Assembly (NCBI GenBank): GCA_030549205.1
Contig: JAUKTV010000012.1
Coordinates: 868,001 to 932,000 of the forward strand
Direction: 5' to 3'
DNA length: 64,000 bases
From: Apiosordaria backusii
Taxonomy: Eukaryota; Ascomycota; Sordariomycetes; Sordariales; Lasiosphaeriaceae
A program made the translations under genes and the position numbers. Below are positions 45,839-57,908 of the stretch, in pieces. Each line of letters starts with the position of its first letter. The first letter of the stretch is position 1. Under the pieces are notes generated by a model. The model was given only the letters and a program-made list of their open reading frames with translations. It was not told the DNA's origin and ran no database searches.

Positions 45839-47550
45839 TTTGTTATGAGAAAAATTTGAACTGATTAAGGGGTACAAGGCTTGTATCTCAAGCGAGGAGA
45901 GGAAGATGAAATATGTTAAGGACGGGGAGCAGGACAGAAAGCAATAGGGATGGGAATGAGGGGGTGGAATCTAATGAACGAAAAGTGTCTAATGAGATAT
46001 GCTGGTTTATGTGTTCTGTACAATACTTTTTTTAGTTTTGGGATCTGTTTATACATTTGGTAAAGCAACTGTTCGCTTTTAATGATTAAGATTAGGTAGG
46101 TATGGGAAGAAACACATCTGACATTTTAAACAAGGTCTATTTTTTGTTTGTTTTGCAGCCAAGTGCAGATTTTCTCTTTTTTTGTATCTCATCATATCGC
46201 ACGATCCATCGGTGTTTCCCATCATTTGCCGTCCCTCACTAGGTAGGTAAACAATCCGATGTTCAAACATCACTGACCACGTACGACACCGGCAGCAACT
46301 GAAAACTCGGGATCTCGTACGCCCTATTCTTGATAAGAGCTGACCGGCCAGATCAGTACTGTACCTTACTCAGGGTGGGTGAGATCACTGGGGAATTCCC
46401 TAGCGTTTTGTATGTTTTTGTCAGGTACCTACTCTCTTTTAACCAACTGCCTTTATCCATCCATGCATCCACCCTTCGCCTCTTCGGACGAGGACGTGAA
46501 TGTTGAAGAGGAGAAAGAAGAAGCATCACGAGCGACGACTTTCTCGTTTGCGAATTCGACATTGGGAAGAAGTTTAGTTTGTGAGGACGGTGTTTGAGAC
46601 GGGGAGTATGCAAAGTAAGCTTCTAGTTGAGAAACATGGGGGGGGAAAAAAACTTCAAGTATTGCTAAACTGCTAGGTTGGTGTAAATTTAGGCACTCCG
46701 ATTGTATTAATAATTTACGGGGAATTTGTCTCTTAAATATATATGTCCAATTCGCAGACACTCTGGATAGATGTGGATGTGAAATGTGGGCAAAGGACAT
46801 GTTAGCTCAATATTTATATCGAAAGATGCGCAAGTCTCTTTTAGTACCTATTGATATTGATACTTAGAGGATGACAGTCGGGGGGGTTCAGACTGTGAAT
46901 GGTATTTAACAGACAAAGTGTTTCTTGTTTTTCCGTCATCAGTACAGATTGGCACATCATCACTTCACAACTTGGAATCATTTTGATCAGAAAACCTCGC
47001 TGTATTCCCACCCCCCCCCCCACCTCCCCCAAACCCATCGCTGTTTTTGTTATCTGACGGATTACACACACAACTATTTCCTCTCCCAAGTATGTTATGT
47101 ACTCTTTGCCTCCCCTCACACCAGGTATGTACAACTGACTCCCACCGCCCCATACATATTATCTCAGCCAGACAACGAAAAATCAACGTCCATAGGTAGG
47201 GAACACAGTGCAAGGTTTTTATTCCTTCCCCTATCCCCATCCCCATTATGTCCCAAATCTTAAAACTCAAAACGCCGATTCTTTATGATGATATAACCGA
47301 AAAAAAAAAAAAGAGAAACTCCGCTTTCTTGCGCTTTCTTAGGGGTATTACTCCGTATTTCCCTTTCTCTTTCCCGCTTCCTATTTCCCACTTCCTGTTT
47401 CCCTGTCTTTATCCCGTATTTCTCGAACCCTTTTAGCTTGCAACCCAACGCGAAACTCAATAAAAAAAAAAAAAAAAAAAAAAAAACCACCCGTGTATGC
47501 CCCATTATCATCATCCATCATATTTGTCATCATGCCCCTTCGTTGGACTT
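45839..47550. other. Convergent intergenic region before the Pac2 gene
   Basis: About 1.7 kb of 3' flanks for two convergent genes. It contains an 11-C run (47011-47021) and a 26-A run (47462-47487) close to the Pac2 stop. No gene is supported. Confidence 0.45.
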
Positions 47551-49128
47551 CTACCCCCGAAAGTGGCTATTCAACTTCCCGATTGACCCCGAATCCACCG
47601 TAGCGAAACTATCCCTGTGAAGATTAATCGGGGGCAGCGTCAACCCATTCGGCCCACCATGCGCCGTCCTCGGCGAGCTGTTTGCTGAATTCGACCCCCC
47701 TGCCGACGGCCCAGCACTGTTGGGCTCTGATGACACCGCCGAGGAGGCATTAGTAAGCGGCGGCGTGGGGTGAGAAAGCAGTGCTGACAGGCTGGCCTTG
47801 GTGCTCGCGCTCGTTGGGTCGCGGTTTCGGCCGTCCGAGTTCGGCGAGACGGAAAGCGCTCTGTTGGGAGGGCTGGTAGTGGTCGTGGTGATAATTGGAC
47901 GCATCGGGGGGTGTTGGTGCTGATGTGGTGGCTGGACGGGGGCTAGCTGGATCCCTCCGTTGTGAGCCAGTCTAGGGTCCGAGATAACTTCCCTGGCCTT
48001 GGCTTGAAGCTGTTGGGACCGTGGCGAGCCGAGAGGTGCTATCCTAGGAGGTGACAGGATAGGCGTCGAAACAGATCCTGGCTGAGAATATGGGGTATGC
48101 TGGGGGGGTTGGGATGGAGTTGGAGCGGGAAGAGGCAACTGAGGCGGCGGTGGTGGCCGCTGCTGCGGGAGCTGTAAAGGAGGTAGAGTAGGTGCTCGCT
48201 CTCGCTCATAGGCGTGATGATTTGAGGAGTGATGATTAGATGGGTGGTATGGTTGCTGTGGTGGTGGCGGCGGGCCGTATTGCAGCTGAGGAAGGTGATG
48301 CCCGTATGCTGATGGGTGCGCACCAGGATGGCTGTGATGGCTAGGGTGGCCATGGTGACCATGGTGACCATGGTGACCATGGTGACCATGGTGACCATTG
48401 TACGGGTGGCCATAGGGTGGTGTCGTTCCCGGCGATGGTGGCCAGCCCTGATAATGGCCGTGATGAGTGGGATGTGGGGGATACGGCGGGTAGCCATGAG
48501 GAAGGTGCGCAAGGTGCTGTACCGGCGCTGGGAAAGGCGGCTGCTGCATGGGCGACCGTGTTAAGGCCGATTGATCGTTCAGGCTTGACTCGGGGTACAT
48601 GCCCTTCTGAGGGATGATGTGCCTCAGTTGGGGGTCGGTGCTTGGCGTCTGCAGGGTCTGAGAATTCCTGGTATAATATGAGATGAGATGAAGATGTTGG
48701 GAGTTGGAAGTGGTGATGCTGAACGATTGCTTCATGAGCCCGTCGGTCTTATAACGATAGCCCGCCGCTAGACTGTCCGGCTCCCCGTCATCTTGATCCT
48801 CATCACTGCCGCGACCTGAATCTGGAGTTCTCCCAGCTCCCCTCCTCGAACTCCCAAAGCCATTACCCCTCTTGCCTTCCATTTCCCGGTATGTCAGAAA
48901 ACTACCAGACACACGGCTGGCACTCCATGACTTTCCATCCGTCCATCTTCGCATGCCGGCTTCCCTCTCGTCCCAGACGTAAACCGACCCTGACCGGATT
49001 TGCTGGCGTTCCTTTTCCGACAACCTCCTCTGCACTCGAGGCAGGATTCCCATTCTGCATGCCTCAAAAAGTTTGATGGCGTCGGCAGGTGTCTTGACCA
49101 TACCGTAATAGGTCTCCATTGTCGTCAT
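47551..49128 (-). CDS. pac2: Pac2-type WOPR-domain transcription regulator
   Basis: A 525-residue intronless protein. Gti1/Pac2 (WOPR) proteins bind DNA and control morphogenesis, sexual development and pathogenesis-type switches in fungi. WOPR part 1 (about 4-85) shows ETYYGMVKTPADAIKLFEAC, RVQRRLSEKERQQIRSGSVY and WDEREAGMRRWTDGKSW, with the block SASRVSGSFLTYREMEGKRG. Part 2 (about 122-155) shows YRYKTDGLMKQSFSI and QHLHLISYYT. The EKERQQIRSGSV/WDEREAGMRRWTDG form is the Pac2 branch, not the Wor1/Gti1/Ryp1 branch. The rest is a disordered Pro/His/Gln-rich region including a (GHH)5 run (48351-48395). ATG 49128 starts just before the conserved domain. A TATA-like box lies about 90 bp upstream. 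Confidence 0.95.
   Translation of the reverse strand: MTTMETYYGMVKTPADAIKLFEACRMGILPRVQRRLSEKERQQIRSGSVYVWDEREAGMRRWTDGKSWSASRVSGSFLTYREMEGKRGNGFGSSRRGAGRTPDSGRGSDEDQDDGEPDSLAAGYRYKTDGLMKQSFSITTSNSQHLHLISYYTRNSQTLQTPSTDPQLRHIIPQKGMYPESSLNDQSALTRSPMQQPPFPAPVQHLAHLPHGYPPYPPHPTHHGHYQGWPPSPGTTPPYGHPYNGHHGHHGHHGHHGHHGHPSHHSHPGAHPSAYGHHLPQLQYGPPPPPQQPYHPSNHHSSNHHAYERERAPTLPPLQLPQQRPPPPPQLPLPAPTPSQPPQHTPYSQPGSVSTPILSPPRIAPLGSPRSQQLQAKAREVISDPRLAHNGGIQLAPVQPPHQHQHPPMRPIITTTTTSPPNRALSVSPNSDGRNRDPTSASTKASLSALLSHPTPPLTNASSAVSSEPNSAGPSAGGSNSANSSPRTAHGGPNGLTLPPINLHRDSFATVDSGSIGKLNSHFRG
48351..48395. repeat. 9-bp coding minisatellite in pac2
   Basis: Five perfect tandem units of CATGGTGAC, encoding Gly-His-His on the minus strand. 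Unit number is likely variable between strains because units are identical. Confidence 0.9.
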
Positions 49129-51260
49129 GGTGGCGAAAGTGCGGCTACTTTTAGCAGCCTGTCGTTTTCTTTAGAGATGTAGGTTAATGCAGCCAGGACA
49201 CCGTGGGCCGAAAGACTTTATAGTCGACCAATATTCCTCCTTTCCTCCCTCAAAACTAAAAATCTTATTGCGCCACCATTCAGGGCTGGAGTCCTGAGCG
49301 AGTTTATCGACAAAGCTTGAGGCGCCACAACAAAACCCTATATGATGTAAGCAGTGTCAATGTGTATCCTTTCTGTGGTTCATGAGGCAAGGCGAGCCGA
49401 GGAAACCTTCATGACTTGAACAAATTAGGTAAACATGAGACGTGTAAGGGGGAGGGGCTTGGCAAAAGATGGGCGTTTTAAGCTTCTGTGGACTTATAAC
49501 CTTTTTTTAGGTGAGGGAGAAATGGGGAAGAATGGGGTTTGAGGCGCGTGCTAGAGTGACAGAAGCTTGATCGAAGCATGCCCCTTCCTTGGACGCCCTG
49601 TGCGCTGCTTTGGCGATACCTTGTACACAACGGCACACGGCAGGCAACAAGCTGCCTTTTTGGGCGCATAAACAGTTTCCCATGTCAAACCCTGGTGCGG
49701 TCCTCGACCCTTTCTCGTGTCTGTCCGCCTTGTGTCTTGTGTCGTCGACCGTTGACCACGTCAGGCTCACGAGACGCGAAGGGTTACAGCAGCACGGCCA
49801 TGGCGGAGCCAGTCCCACGCTTCACCATGTCACTGTCCGCACACACTTGATGGAGACCAGGCTGTGGGATCCAGAAGTTGTTTTCCCTTTTGGGTTGCCG
49901 GTATGGAGAATTTCTAGGGGATACAGGAAGAGAGTGTTGATGTACTTGCACTTGCAACGCGTTGTTGTCTGAACGGGTGGAAGAGACGAAAGAGGAAAGT
50001 TGAGAGCAAAAACATACCTATCAAGAATCTGGTTGTTGTGCGAGTAAGCAAGTAACAATTCGGTGAGCTAGGCAACGGTGACTCTATTTCATGAACGGTG
50101 AGAGCCAGAGAATGCAAAACCGAGAAAAGTGTCTTTAGGTGCAGGGCGGGCGGGTTGTATCGGGACGTTTCGACTTATATCGAGAAATTGTGGACAGTGG
50201 CAGAGAGAAAAAAAATAAGGCAGTGGAAATAAGGTGCGTGAGGGACCGCGGTTGGCGGCTGGCTGGTGCGGATCGGCTGCAGGTCGATGACGATGCGCCC
50301 GCTGGCACATGGGTGTCTCGGAATGTGGGAGCGTCTAGTCTAGGGTTGGTGTTGGGATGAGCATTTACACTACCTAAAGGGCGTCCCGCTAGAAAGAACC
50401 CACCACAAGCCCACCAAGCACCGTGCCAAGCCGAGCGATGCCTCAGGTCTGAAAGCACCATCCAACGGCTAGACGGGGGGCGTCTTGGTTTTGGCTGCCT
50501 TGGAGCGCTTGGTCTTGGTTGGGCAATGCGGAAGGGGAAGAGGCGAGAGGGGATCATCAGATGGAAATTGGGGAAAATGAGTCCGTTCTGAAAACCATTT
50601 GAAACAACCAGATACGAGTATTCGGTTTGTAACCCTCTCTCGGAAAGAATAAGTCTGTACACAAGACACAAAAGACGTTAATAATCCGAGTTTCTCACTG
50701 GCACAGGGCGCCTTTAGTGCAGGCAGGTGTCATCTGTCAACCTGGAAGGTTATGACTTTCAGTCACTCCCTTCACGCCCCCCATTCCCTGACGGAAAATG
50801 CCAAGTAAAGCCAAGAGGGCCAAGCAGCGAGGCCAAGATAGCCAAGAAAAGCGGAGCAGACCAGACAAAGACGGCCAAGACAACTCCACAGCGAAAAGGC
50901 GCGAAGCCGTCCATCCATCCCTGGCCAAAATTACTTCACTTTTTGGTCGCCAACTCCACTGTCTGCAAAGTGTGTCGTAAGCTCTTCCGTTTTCTTACTG
51001 TTCAATGAGTCCTACGAGGGGAGGCCGAGATTTCTGTTCATTTCTTCCATGTCCATCGGTCAGTCCATCAGGCAGAGAGATACCTGAGTACAACTAATGT
51101 CGTCCGCAGATATACGCCTTCGTAGGTCCTTGTGTCACCTGTTGATGCTGTTGGTCCTGTATGGCCAGCTGTTGCCTCTTCCAGTGGGTGAATCTCCGAA
51201 ATCTTATCATGTCACCCATCCATCCCATATTATTACTCCACCAACTGTTACTATTATAAA
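49129..51260. other. Upstream region of pac2, no further gene
   Basis: About 2.1 kb. WOPR genes usually have long leaders and promoters, and this fits. The ORFs are short and lack domains. The final bases before 51261 hold the copy-2 target-site duplication. Confidence 0.45.
49216..49222 (-). promoter_or_regulatory. Candidate TATA box for pac2
   Basis: TATAAAG on the minus strand about 90 bp upstream of the start codon. Inference from position and sequence only. Confidence 0.4.
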
Positions 51261-51325
51261 CGGGTTCTCTATATTCACGGTACTGGATTTTTAGATTCAC
51301 GGTGCTCCACCTACACTAACCAAGA
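51261..51325 (+). repeat. Left terminal inverted repeat of MULE copy 2
   Basis: Contains two copies of ATTCACGGTRCT at 51273-51284 and 51295-51306. The 22-bp spacing is about two helical turns. Confidence 0.8.
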
Positions 51326-54300
51326 AAAGAATGTTCTACAATGTCAGCCATACCTATTTTTTGCAGTGCTTAATATAGACTAACATTTTCAAGAGCCAGA
51401 TTAGAGTTTTCTATAGGAATTGCCTGAGCGTTAACATTGCAACCATTACCACTGCTACCACCTACCTACCTAACCTACTGGCCACCCACCTATAGACCTA
51501 CTGGCTACCTACCTACCATTGCTATCAAGATGTTTACCTAAAGGCCTATTATTATTAAGTCTTCCGATTCTTCAGATAATAAATTCCTACCTATTTAAAG
51601 CCTTATTTATAAGCCTTCTTCTTTTTCCACTAGCAAAGGCTATAAATGTATATATTTAAAGCTTTCAATTACTTTAAGCCCTCTTAAAGTTATTAAGAAA
51701 CCTATATCTATAGCGGTTAAGCTAGAATTAAACAATTCTAAGGTTTAAATTCTAAGCAGTTTAAGCAGCGATTTTAAGGACTAAGTAATAAACTGCTACT
51801 TTAAGTCTTCTAACTATATTAAAGACTATTTAAAAAAGGCTTTTTTCTATTTAAAAGATAGGGAATAAGTCTTTTATAAAGTGCTTTTCTATAAGGTTAA
51901 CGATATAGCTAAGTAGCTTAGCTTTTATATTTCTAGGCTATACTTTTATAACCCTATCGGTAAAGGTAAAGTAAAGTACCCTTCCTACTATAATTTAATT
52001 TGCTTAGAAGGCCTGGCTCTTTACTTATAAAGTACTAGTAAGCAGGTTATAAAATCGCTTAGAAAAGACTGTCTTTAGAAAGCAAAGGCTATAGAGTAAA
52101 ATAGTAAAGCCGGTAGGAAAGTAAGTATTATAGCTATTTCGCTACTACTTTACCGTTAATAATAAACTAACTACTATACAATTAAGTATAGGCCTTTATT
52201 ATTTAAAAGCTAAATTACGATAACTATCTTAACTTTAAACTTACTACTTACCTTTTAAAGTATCGCTACTTTAGCTATACTAACGACGTAGTTAAAAAGG
52301 TCTTAGTTCTTAATAGATAAACTCTTACTAATCTTCGGTAAATTAAAAATACCCTCTATAAAACAAAGCCTAAGGTTTTACTTATAGATTCTAATATTTA
52401 CAATATTATAGTAGTAAATAAGGCTATAGATCTTATACCTTTTTAAGTCTTCCTTAAGTATTTACGTAAAAATAATAAAGCTATTATTAGAGAATATATT
52501 AATCCTATTATTAGGCTATATATTTAGATTTTTTAAACCTATCGGTAAAATATTAATATATAAAAGAAGAACCTTAAATTATAAGCAACTAACTGTATTT
52601 ATAAGATTAACTAATATAATATACTATTTTTCTAATATTATAGGATTATAAAGATAAATACTATATTTAATTTAGTATACAGTTTAATAAGCGATAAAAC
52701 TGAGAAGACCTTTTTATAGTTTCTTAACTAAATAGAGAATATCCTTAATATTAAAGAGATTAACTATCCGGCCGTTATTATTACCGACTTCGATAAAGCT
52801 TTTAAAAAGGTATACTATTAGGTCTTTAATAATAGTATATAGTATTAAATTTACCTATAGTATATTATAAAGAACGTTATATTTAATACTAAAAAGAAGT
52901 AGAATAGTTTACTTAAGGGTATTGCTTTAAGTAAAAAAGGCTTAGCTAGCAGTTATTTTCGTAATTAGGAATCTTCTATTAAAGCTATTAACATTACTAA
53001 GGTTAACGCCGCTGTTAATAACACTACTATTCGATACCTTTATTATTAAGACCGCTAGTAAATTTATTAAGGTATAATACTTCTACGCTAATTTAAGGTT
53101 ATATTTATAAAAAATAGTAAGGCGCTAGCTAATTTTAACTATAAGTAGATTAATAATGTTAATGGCTTTCTTTTTTTTTAAATAGCGGTAGTTTATTTAA
53201 AAACGGAGGACTAGTTTTAAGAGAATTAGAACATATTGTATAAGAAATTCAATGCTTAATAAGGTAAGTTTTCTTAATGTTTAATATTATATACCGTTTT
53301 TAATATATTTTATAGCTTTAATTACCTATTTAGCCACGACCTACTTACCTATAAGGCATAAATTCTACCAATTTACTATTAAAAAGCATTGTAATTTTAG
53401 AATATACTTAACCTTCTATACTAAAGGAGCTTACGGCTTCCTTAAACGCTATATTACTAACTGCTATATTAATCTTTTTACTTTAATTTAGACTATTAAA
53501 GAGGCCTTCGGTACTGTATAAGTAAAGTATTATAAGGAGCTTATTAAGTAAGTTTAAAAATATAACCGGAAGTACTTTTACTACCTTATTTAGCCACTTT
53601 AGTACCTTATTAAGTATAAAGGTTTAGAATTATTATAGTAGTAATTAAATCTGTTAAATACTATAGTTAAAGATAGCTGAATAGCTTACTAAGTAATAAC
53701 TTATAGTAGAAATTACCGTTATTAGTTCGGTTTGCCCTATTGGTATAAACTATATAAGTATAAATAAAGTATAGTACCTTTAAGCCTTTAAAATATAGAT
53801 TCTCACTGGCATTTAAGACCTTAAAAAGTATATTTTATAACTATATTAAAATTCTACTTTTAATATAGGAACTAACCTAATTAAGTATATACTTAAGACT
53901 TCCTTACTATTTAGTATATAGCCGATCTTACCATTATCTTCAATAAACGTTAATAAGCAGCTATTACCGCTTAAACAGTAGTAGTTAATAGTACTTAGCT
54001 ATTACCGCTAGTAGTTATATAGGTCGATAATTCCACTTACTATAAGCCTGCTTACAATGCCCTGTTTAAGCTTTAAAAGAAAAGGCTTATAGTAGCTTAA
54101 AAGTAAAAGGAAGAAATAAAATAATTAAAAGAGGCTATTTAAAAGTAAAATCAACAGTTAGAATTGCTTTACTTTTAATAGTAGTTATAAACGTAGCTAT
54201 AACTATTATAATTACTACCGATAATGCCTTTATTTTTAATAATAGCTCCGCTAATAAGGACTTAATAACCTATTTAATATATTGACCTTAATTAAAATAC

Positions 54301-54793
54301 AGTAGTAATGATATATTAATTATAATAGTAAGTCTAGTAACTATACTATATACCGGTCCTACTATCTTAATATAGAAGGACTATTAATAGCTTATAAATA
54401 TACCTAACTTAAGGTAGGCTGTTAGTACTAACTTTTTAAGCTTTTATAGTTTAAAGGTCTTAAAAAATACCCCCTTTAAATTAAGGTATTTAATATAGAA
54501 GCTAGTATAGAAGCTAATAGTAGTAACAGTAGTAAGGTTAAGGTTTTATATAGTTATAGAATTTAACAGTAATATAATTGAAAAAATACTATTTTTAAGC
54601 GTTTTGGGCTATATCTATAGCTTCTAATTGCATTGGCTAAAATCTATTAAGTCTATATAGAATTGCTACCAAGTCTATATAGAATAGTTGTCTTCGCCAG
54701 TTACAGGATTTTTATAAGTCTTAGTAAAATGCTTATTACTGTAAAATTTAGCTGTAACTGACATTATGGCAAGACTTTACAAGATCTTTCCTT

Positions 54794-54858
54794 TCCTGGC
54801 TAGTACAGGTGGAGTACCGTGAATCTAAAAATCCAGTACCGTGAATATAGAGAAATCG
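54794..54858 (-). repeat. Right terminal inverted repeat of MULE copy 2
   Basis: Reverse complement of the left end with a few mismatches. It carries the same paired internal repeat and ends in ...TATAGAGAAATCG. Confidence 0.8.
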
Positions 54859-55364
54859 GTCATAAATCGCTTAGACCTCGGACCTGACCTGGGCTCAACC
54901 GGTGTAACACACCTAATCCATACATTGGACCATTGTAGGTAATTGGACTTTTGTTGTGTGTCACAAAGCACTGAAGTTATTGCGAAGGTCCATGTCGTAC
55001 AACTTTCTTGCCGAGCTTTGTGGCTAGCCGTTGGCAAATGTCATTTACCAACGTCCGGATTGGGCCGTCGCCACGCTAGGGGCATGTGGTTATCAATATC
55101 GCAACTGTTGGGTCCGAAGTCCACTTGGTGTTGGTGATATCTTGGGCCGCGCACGCCAACACTGGGTCCTGCTCGAGTTTGACTAGTGCCCGCTTCCAAT
55201 TCCCTATCCAAGTCTAGCCGGAAACATTATCTCAACGTCCAAAACCAAAACTCAAAGCTGCAACCTGTTCACTTCCTGTGTGCTAGTGTCATCTGTCATA
55301 ACTTTGGACCTGAGAGGGAAATATTACCGATCCCGTCTGGACCGTCTATCAATCGATACTCGGC

Positions 55365-55408
55365 ATGTGTGTGTGTGTGTGTAGATGATGATGATGATGA
55401 TGATGATG
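55365..55408. repeat. Compound TG and GAT microsatellite
   Basis: A (TG)9 tract (55365-55382) is followed directly by about eight GAT units (55384-55408). It is a likely polymorphic marker. Confidence 0.9.
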
Positions 55409-57908
55409 CATGTAGGTACTTTGCATCCCCGTAAATGTTTGTTGGCGGTCCAGGTCACTGCACTGCACTTGCTGACCTTGTGCTCCCACCGTTCTGCCGG
55501 AACTAAGAAACTTGGTTACCTCCGAAGCCGAAACTTGACATATTTTCTAATTTTTGTCATTGGATGTCAAGAAACTGCCTGTTTGGGAAATTCCAGTGTC
55601 AACGGGGAAAAAAGGGTCCATCCTTCGAAAAAAGTCTGAATAAAAAAAACAAGAAGAAGCGAATCAACCCCCTGCGCGGATTTGCCATGGAAATACCAGC
55701 TTGGGATAGGATTTCAAGCTTATTTCTCTTTGCCCTGCTAGTGCGGTTGGCATTGCCTGGATCACCCATCAGGCCATCAGCCTTGGCTCCATGCTCCATC
55801 CCATCATGCCGCCAATGTTGCGACTCTGGTCCAACTTGGCACCTTTTCGGATCAAAGGTCGCTGACAAGACCCCGTGACTCCGAGTCCGAAGAGGAAGCG
55901 CTCCACCAGCTCGCGACAAGAGGCTCATCGCTCTCGTGTCAAGCTTTCTTGAAACTCGCGAGCCGCTGGTGGGTTGTTACAATGTCCGCCGTGTACGGTA
56001 ATAAGCTTCGCTTAGAATATCCATACGGAAAAACGTTTAGGAACCGGGTGTGAACACCTTCTGGAAAAGCTGTGGACTTGATTACAAACACGAGTGCCCC
56101 CACATGAATAGGCATCCTTGTCGCTATGTATTTGTCTTGGGATGTGCCGTGATGGTCTTGGCCGTTTCTGGGCAACACTTTACAGTAAACTTGGAGTTTG
56201 GCTTGCCGCGAGGTACCGATACGCTGTGGGGTGCGGAACACTGCAGCTAACAATTTGGACAAGAGGGACAGACGAACCGGACTTGCTGTTCTGTGGGTAT
56301 AACAACTGCGAATGTAACTGCATAATGAGCCTCGACGAGGTGGTGAAGCGTGTGTGCGGCGTGCTCCCGTCGTCCGTTCTGCAACTTGGTCAACCACAGC
56401 TGGAATGTCGTTGGCAGTTGTTTGCCCACAGGGAAGGGTGTCTGCAGTTGGGCGCCTTAGTCAGATCCTTTTCTCCACTAGCGTACCAAGTGAATCGTAT
56501 TCGCGTTCCGAAGATGCGAACCCAAGATCGGAATTCGTCACTGCTCCCGCCCGCCGCGATCCATGCCATCCTGGGGTAGGCAACGGCGGAAGACGGTTGC
56601 CGGAAGCGAACCCAAGTATTTATCAACGACGACGACGGCGGCGACGTCTTTGCATCCTCGCTGCCTGTTGATTTCGACGGTGGTGAGCGGGGAAGCCTAG
56701 ACTGTGATCAGACGGTGATGAGATCGATCTCGTCATGGCAGCCACCACGGCTGCTGTGTGCCGGAGCCTGGGTGATAGAGCGAATGGCCCAGGCGCAGGG
56801 ACCTGATGCAACAACAGGAACAGCAGATGCGGCTGTTGGAAATGTGGAAATGTGCTTAAAGTTGAAGCTGTGCCTCTCGCCTCTCGGAAAGGTGAGTGAG
56901 CGACACTGCCAGTCGTATTCTCTGGCCCAGTAAGGCAACGCTCTCGGAAAGATCCTCGCAGCTTGGCAAGCCAACGGGGCCGACCATCGCATCATGTTCT
57001 GTTGGTGAGCGTACACGATACTGAACAACTGTTACCCACCATGTCAACCGACGCCAAACATACCTCAATTACTGCCCGGCCGTCCAGGGCAAGGGATTCG
57101 TAAGAGGTGAGCTGAGACGGGGTTCGGCCCGTACACTGCCCGGTGTCCACAAGTAAATATCGGGGCAATTATGTGATGGTCAGCTGGGCGAAGGATGGCC
57201 GTGTTTTCCGGGCGGAGAGGGAAGGTTGTCGGTGGCCAAGGTGAGCCAAGGCAGTTCGCATCCGGGACAAATTCATCATGAGTCCATTTGAAGAAATTGT
57301 GCGGTGATTGGCAGCCCCCAAGAAAAAAAGAAGTGGCATTTGGTAGCTTGGCAGTAGCAGTTGTGGGTGGTGGCACTGGCAGAGCATTGCGCTGAATGGA
57401 AGGTGTGACTGGGAGAAATGCAGGTTGGTCCATCCATTGTTCACTTCATCACTCATTGCCAAGCCTCTTGTTGGTTAAGCATGATTTTAAGCGTCGATAG
57501 TGTAATTCCTCGGCCAGCCCAAGCTGCCTGGGCATCGTGTTATCAGCTTCCGACTTCGACCTCAATTCGGAGCGTTAGTGATCAGTCAGTCTGACGGCAC
57601 GAACTCTCAACAACGTGTCAGAAGTCTCCGAGCCTTGCTGTCCCTTCTTGTTCCTTCTTGTCCCTCAGTCTGACGGAGCGGCGACGGCCCAAAATGCCGG
57701 AACCCAATGGCAACACGCCGCTTATTCATCAACGACAGAATGGTACGCGGATACGGTAAATTACATGGGACGATACGCATACCAAGCTTTGCGGCGGCCT
57801 CCATCAGCCGGGAGCATGTCGTCTGTTTAAGGTTAATAACGCACCAGGAGCGACGCCAAAAATACACTCCCCGGAACGGCCCTCCAGTTTCCCCGCCAGC
57901 CAATCCCT

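Larger units (their letters stand above)
51261..54858 (+). mobile_element. RIP-mutated Mutator-like element (MULE), copy 2
   Basis: A 3.6-kb transposon of the same family as 5482-9103, in the opposite orientation. Ends are CGGGTTCTCTATATTCACGG and, reverse complemented on the right, CGATTTCTCTATATTCACGG, with TIRs of about 65 bp. Flanks are ATTATAAA (51253-51260) and GTCATAAA (54859-54866), an 8-bp duplication differing only by two transitions. The transposase frame opens at the ATG 51530. Stops fill it, but the MULE transposase core is readable near 52540-52900: a DCTYK-like start, PAVIITDFDKAF (DDE-type Asp at 52786-52788) and a WHI-KN motif whose Trp is now TAG (52858), as RIP of TGG would give. 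The long AT-rich, TpA-rich body lacks CpA/TpG. Dead element; source of RIP with copy 1. Confidence 0.9.
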
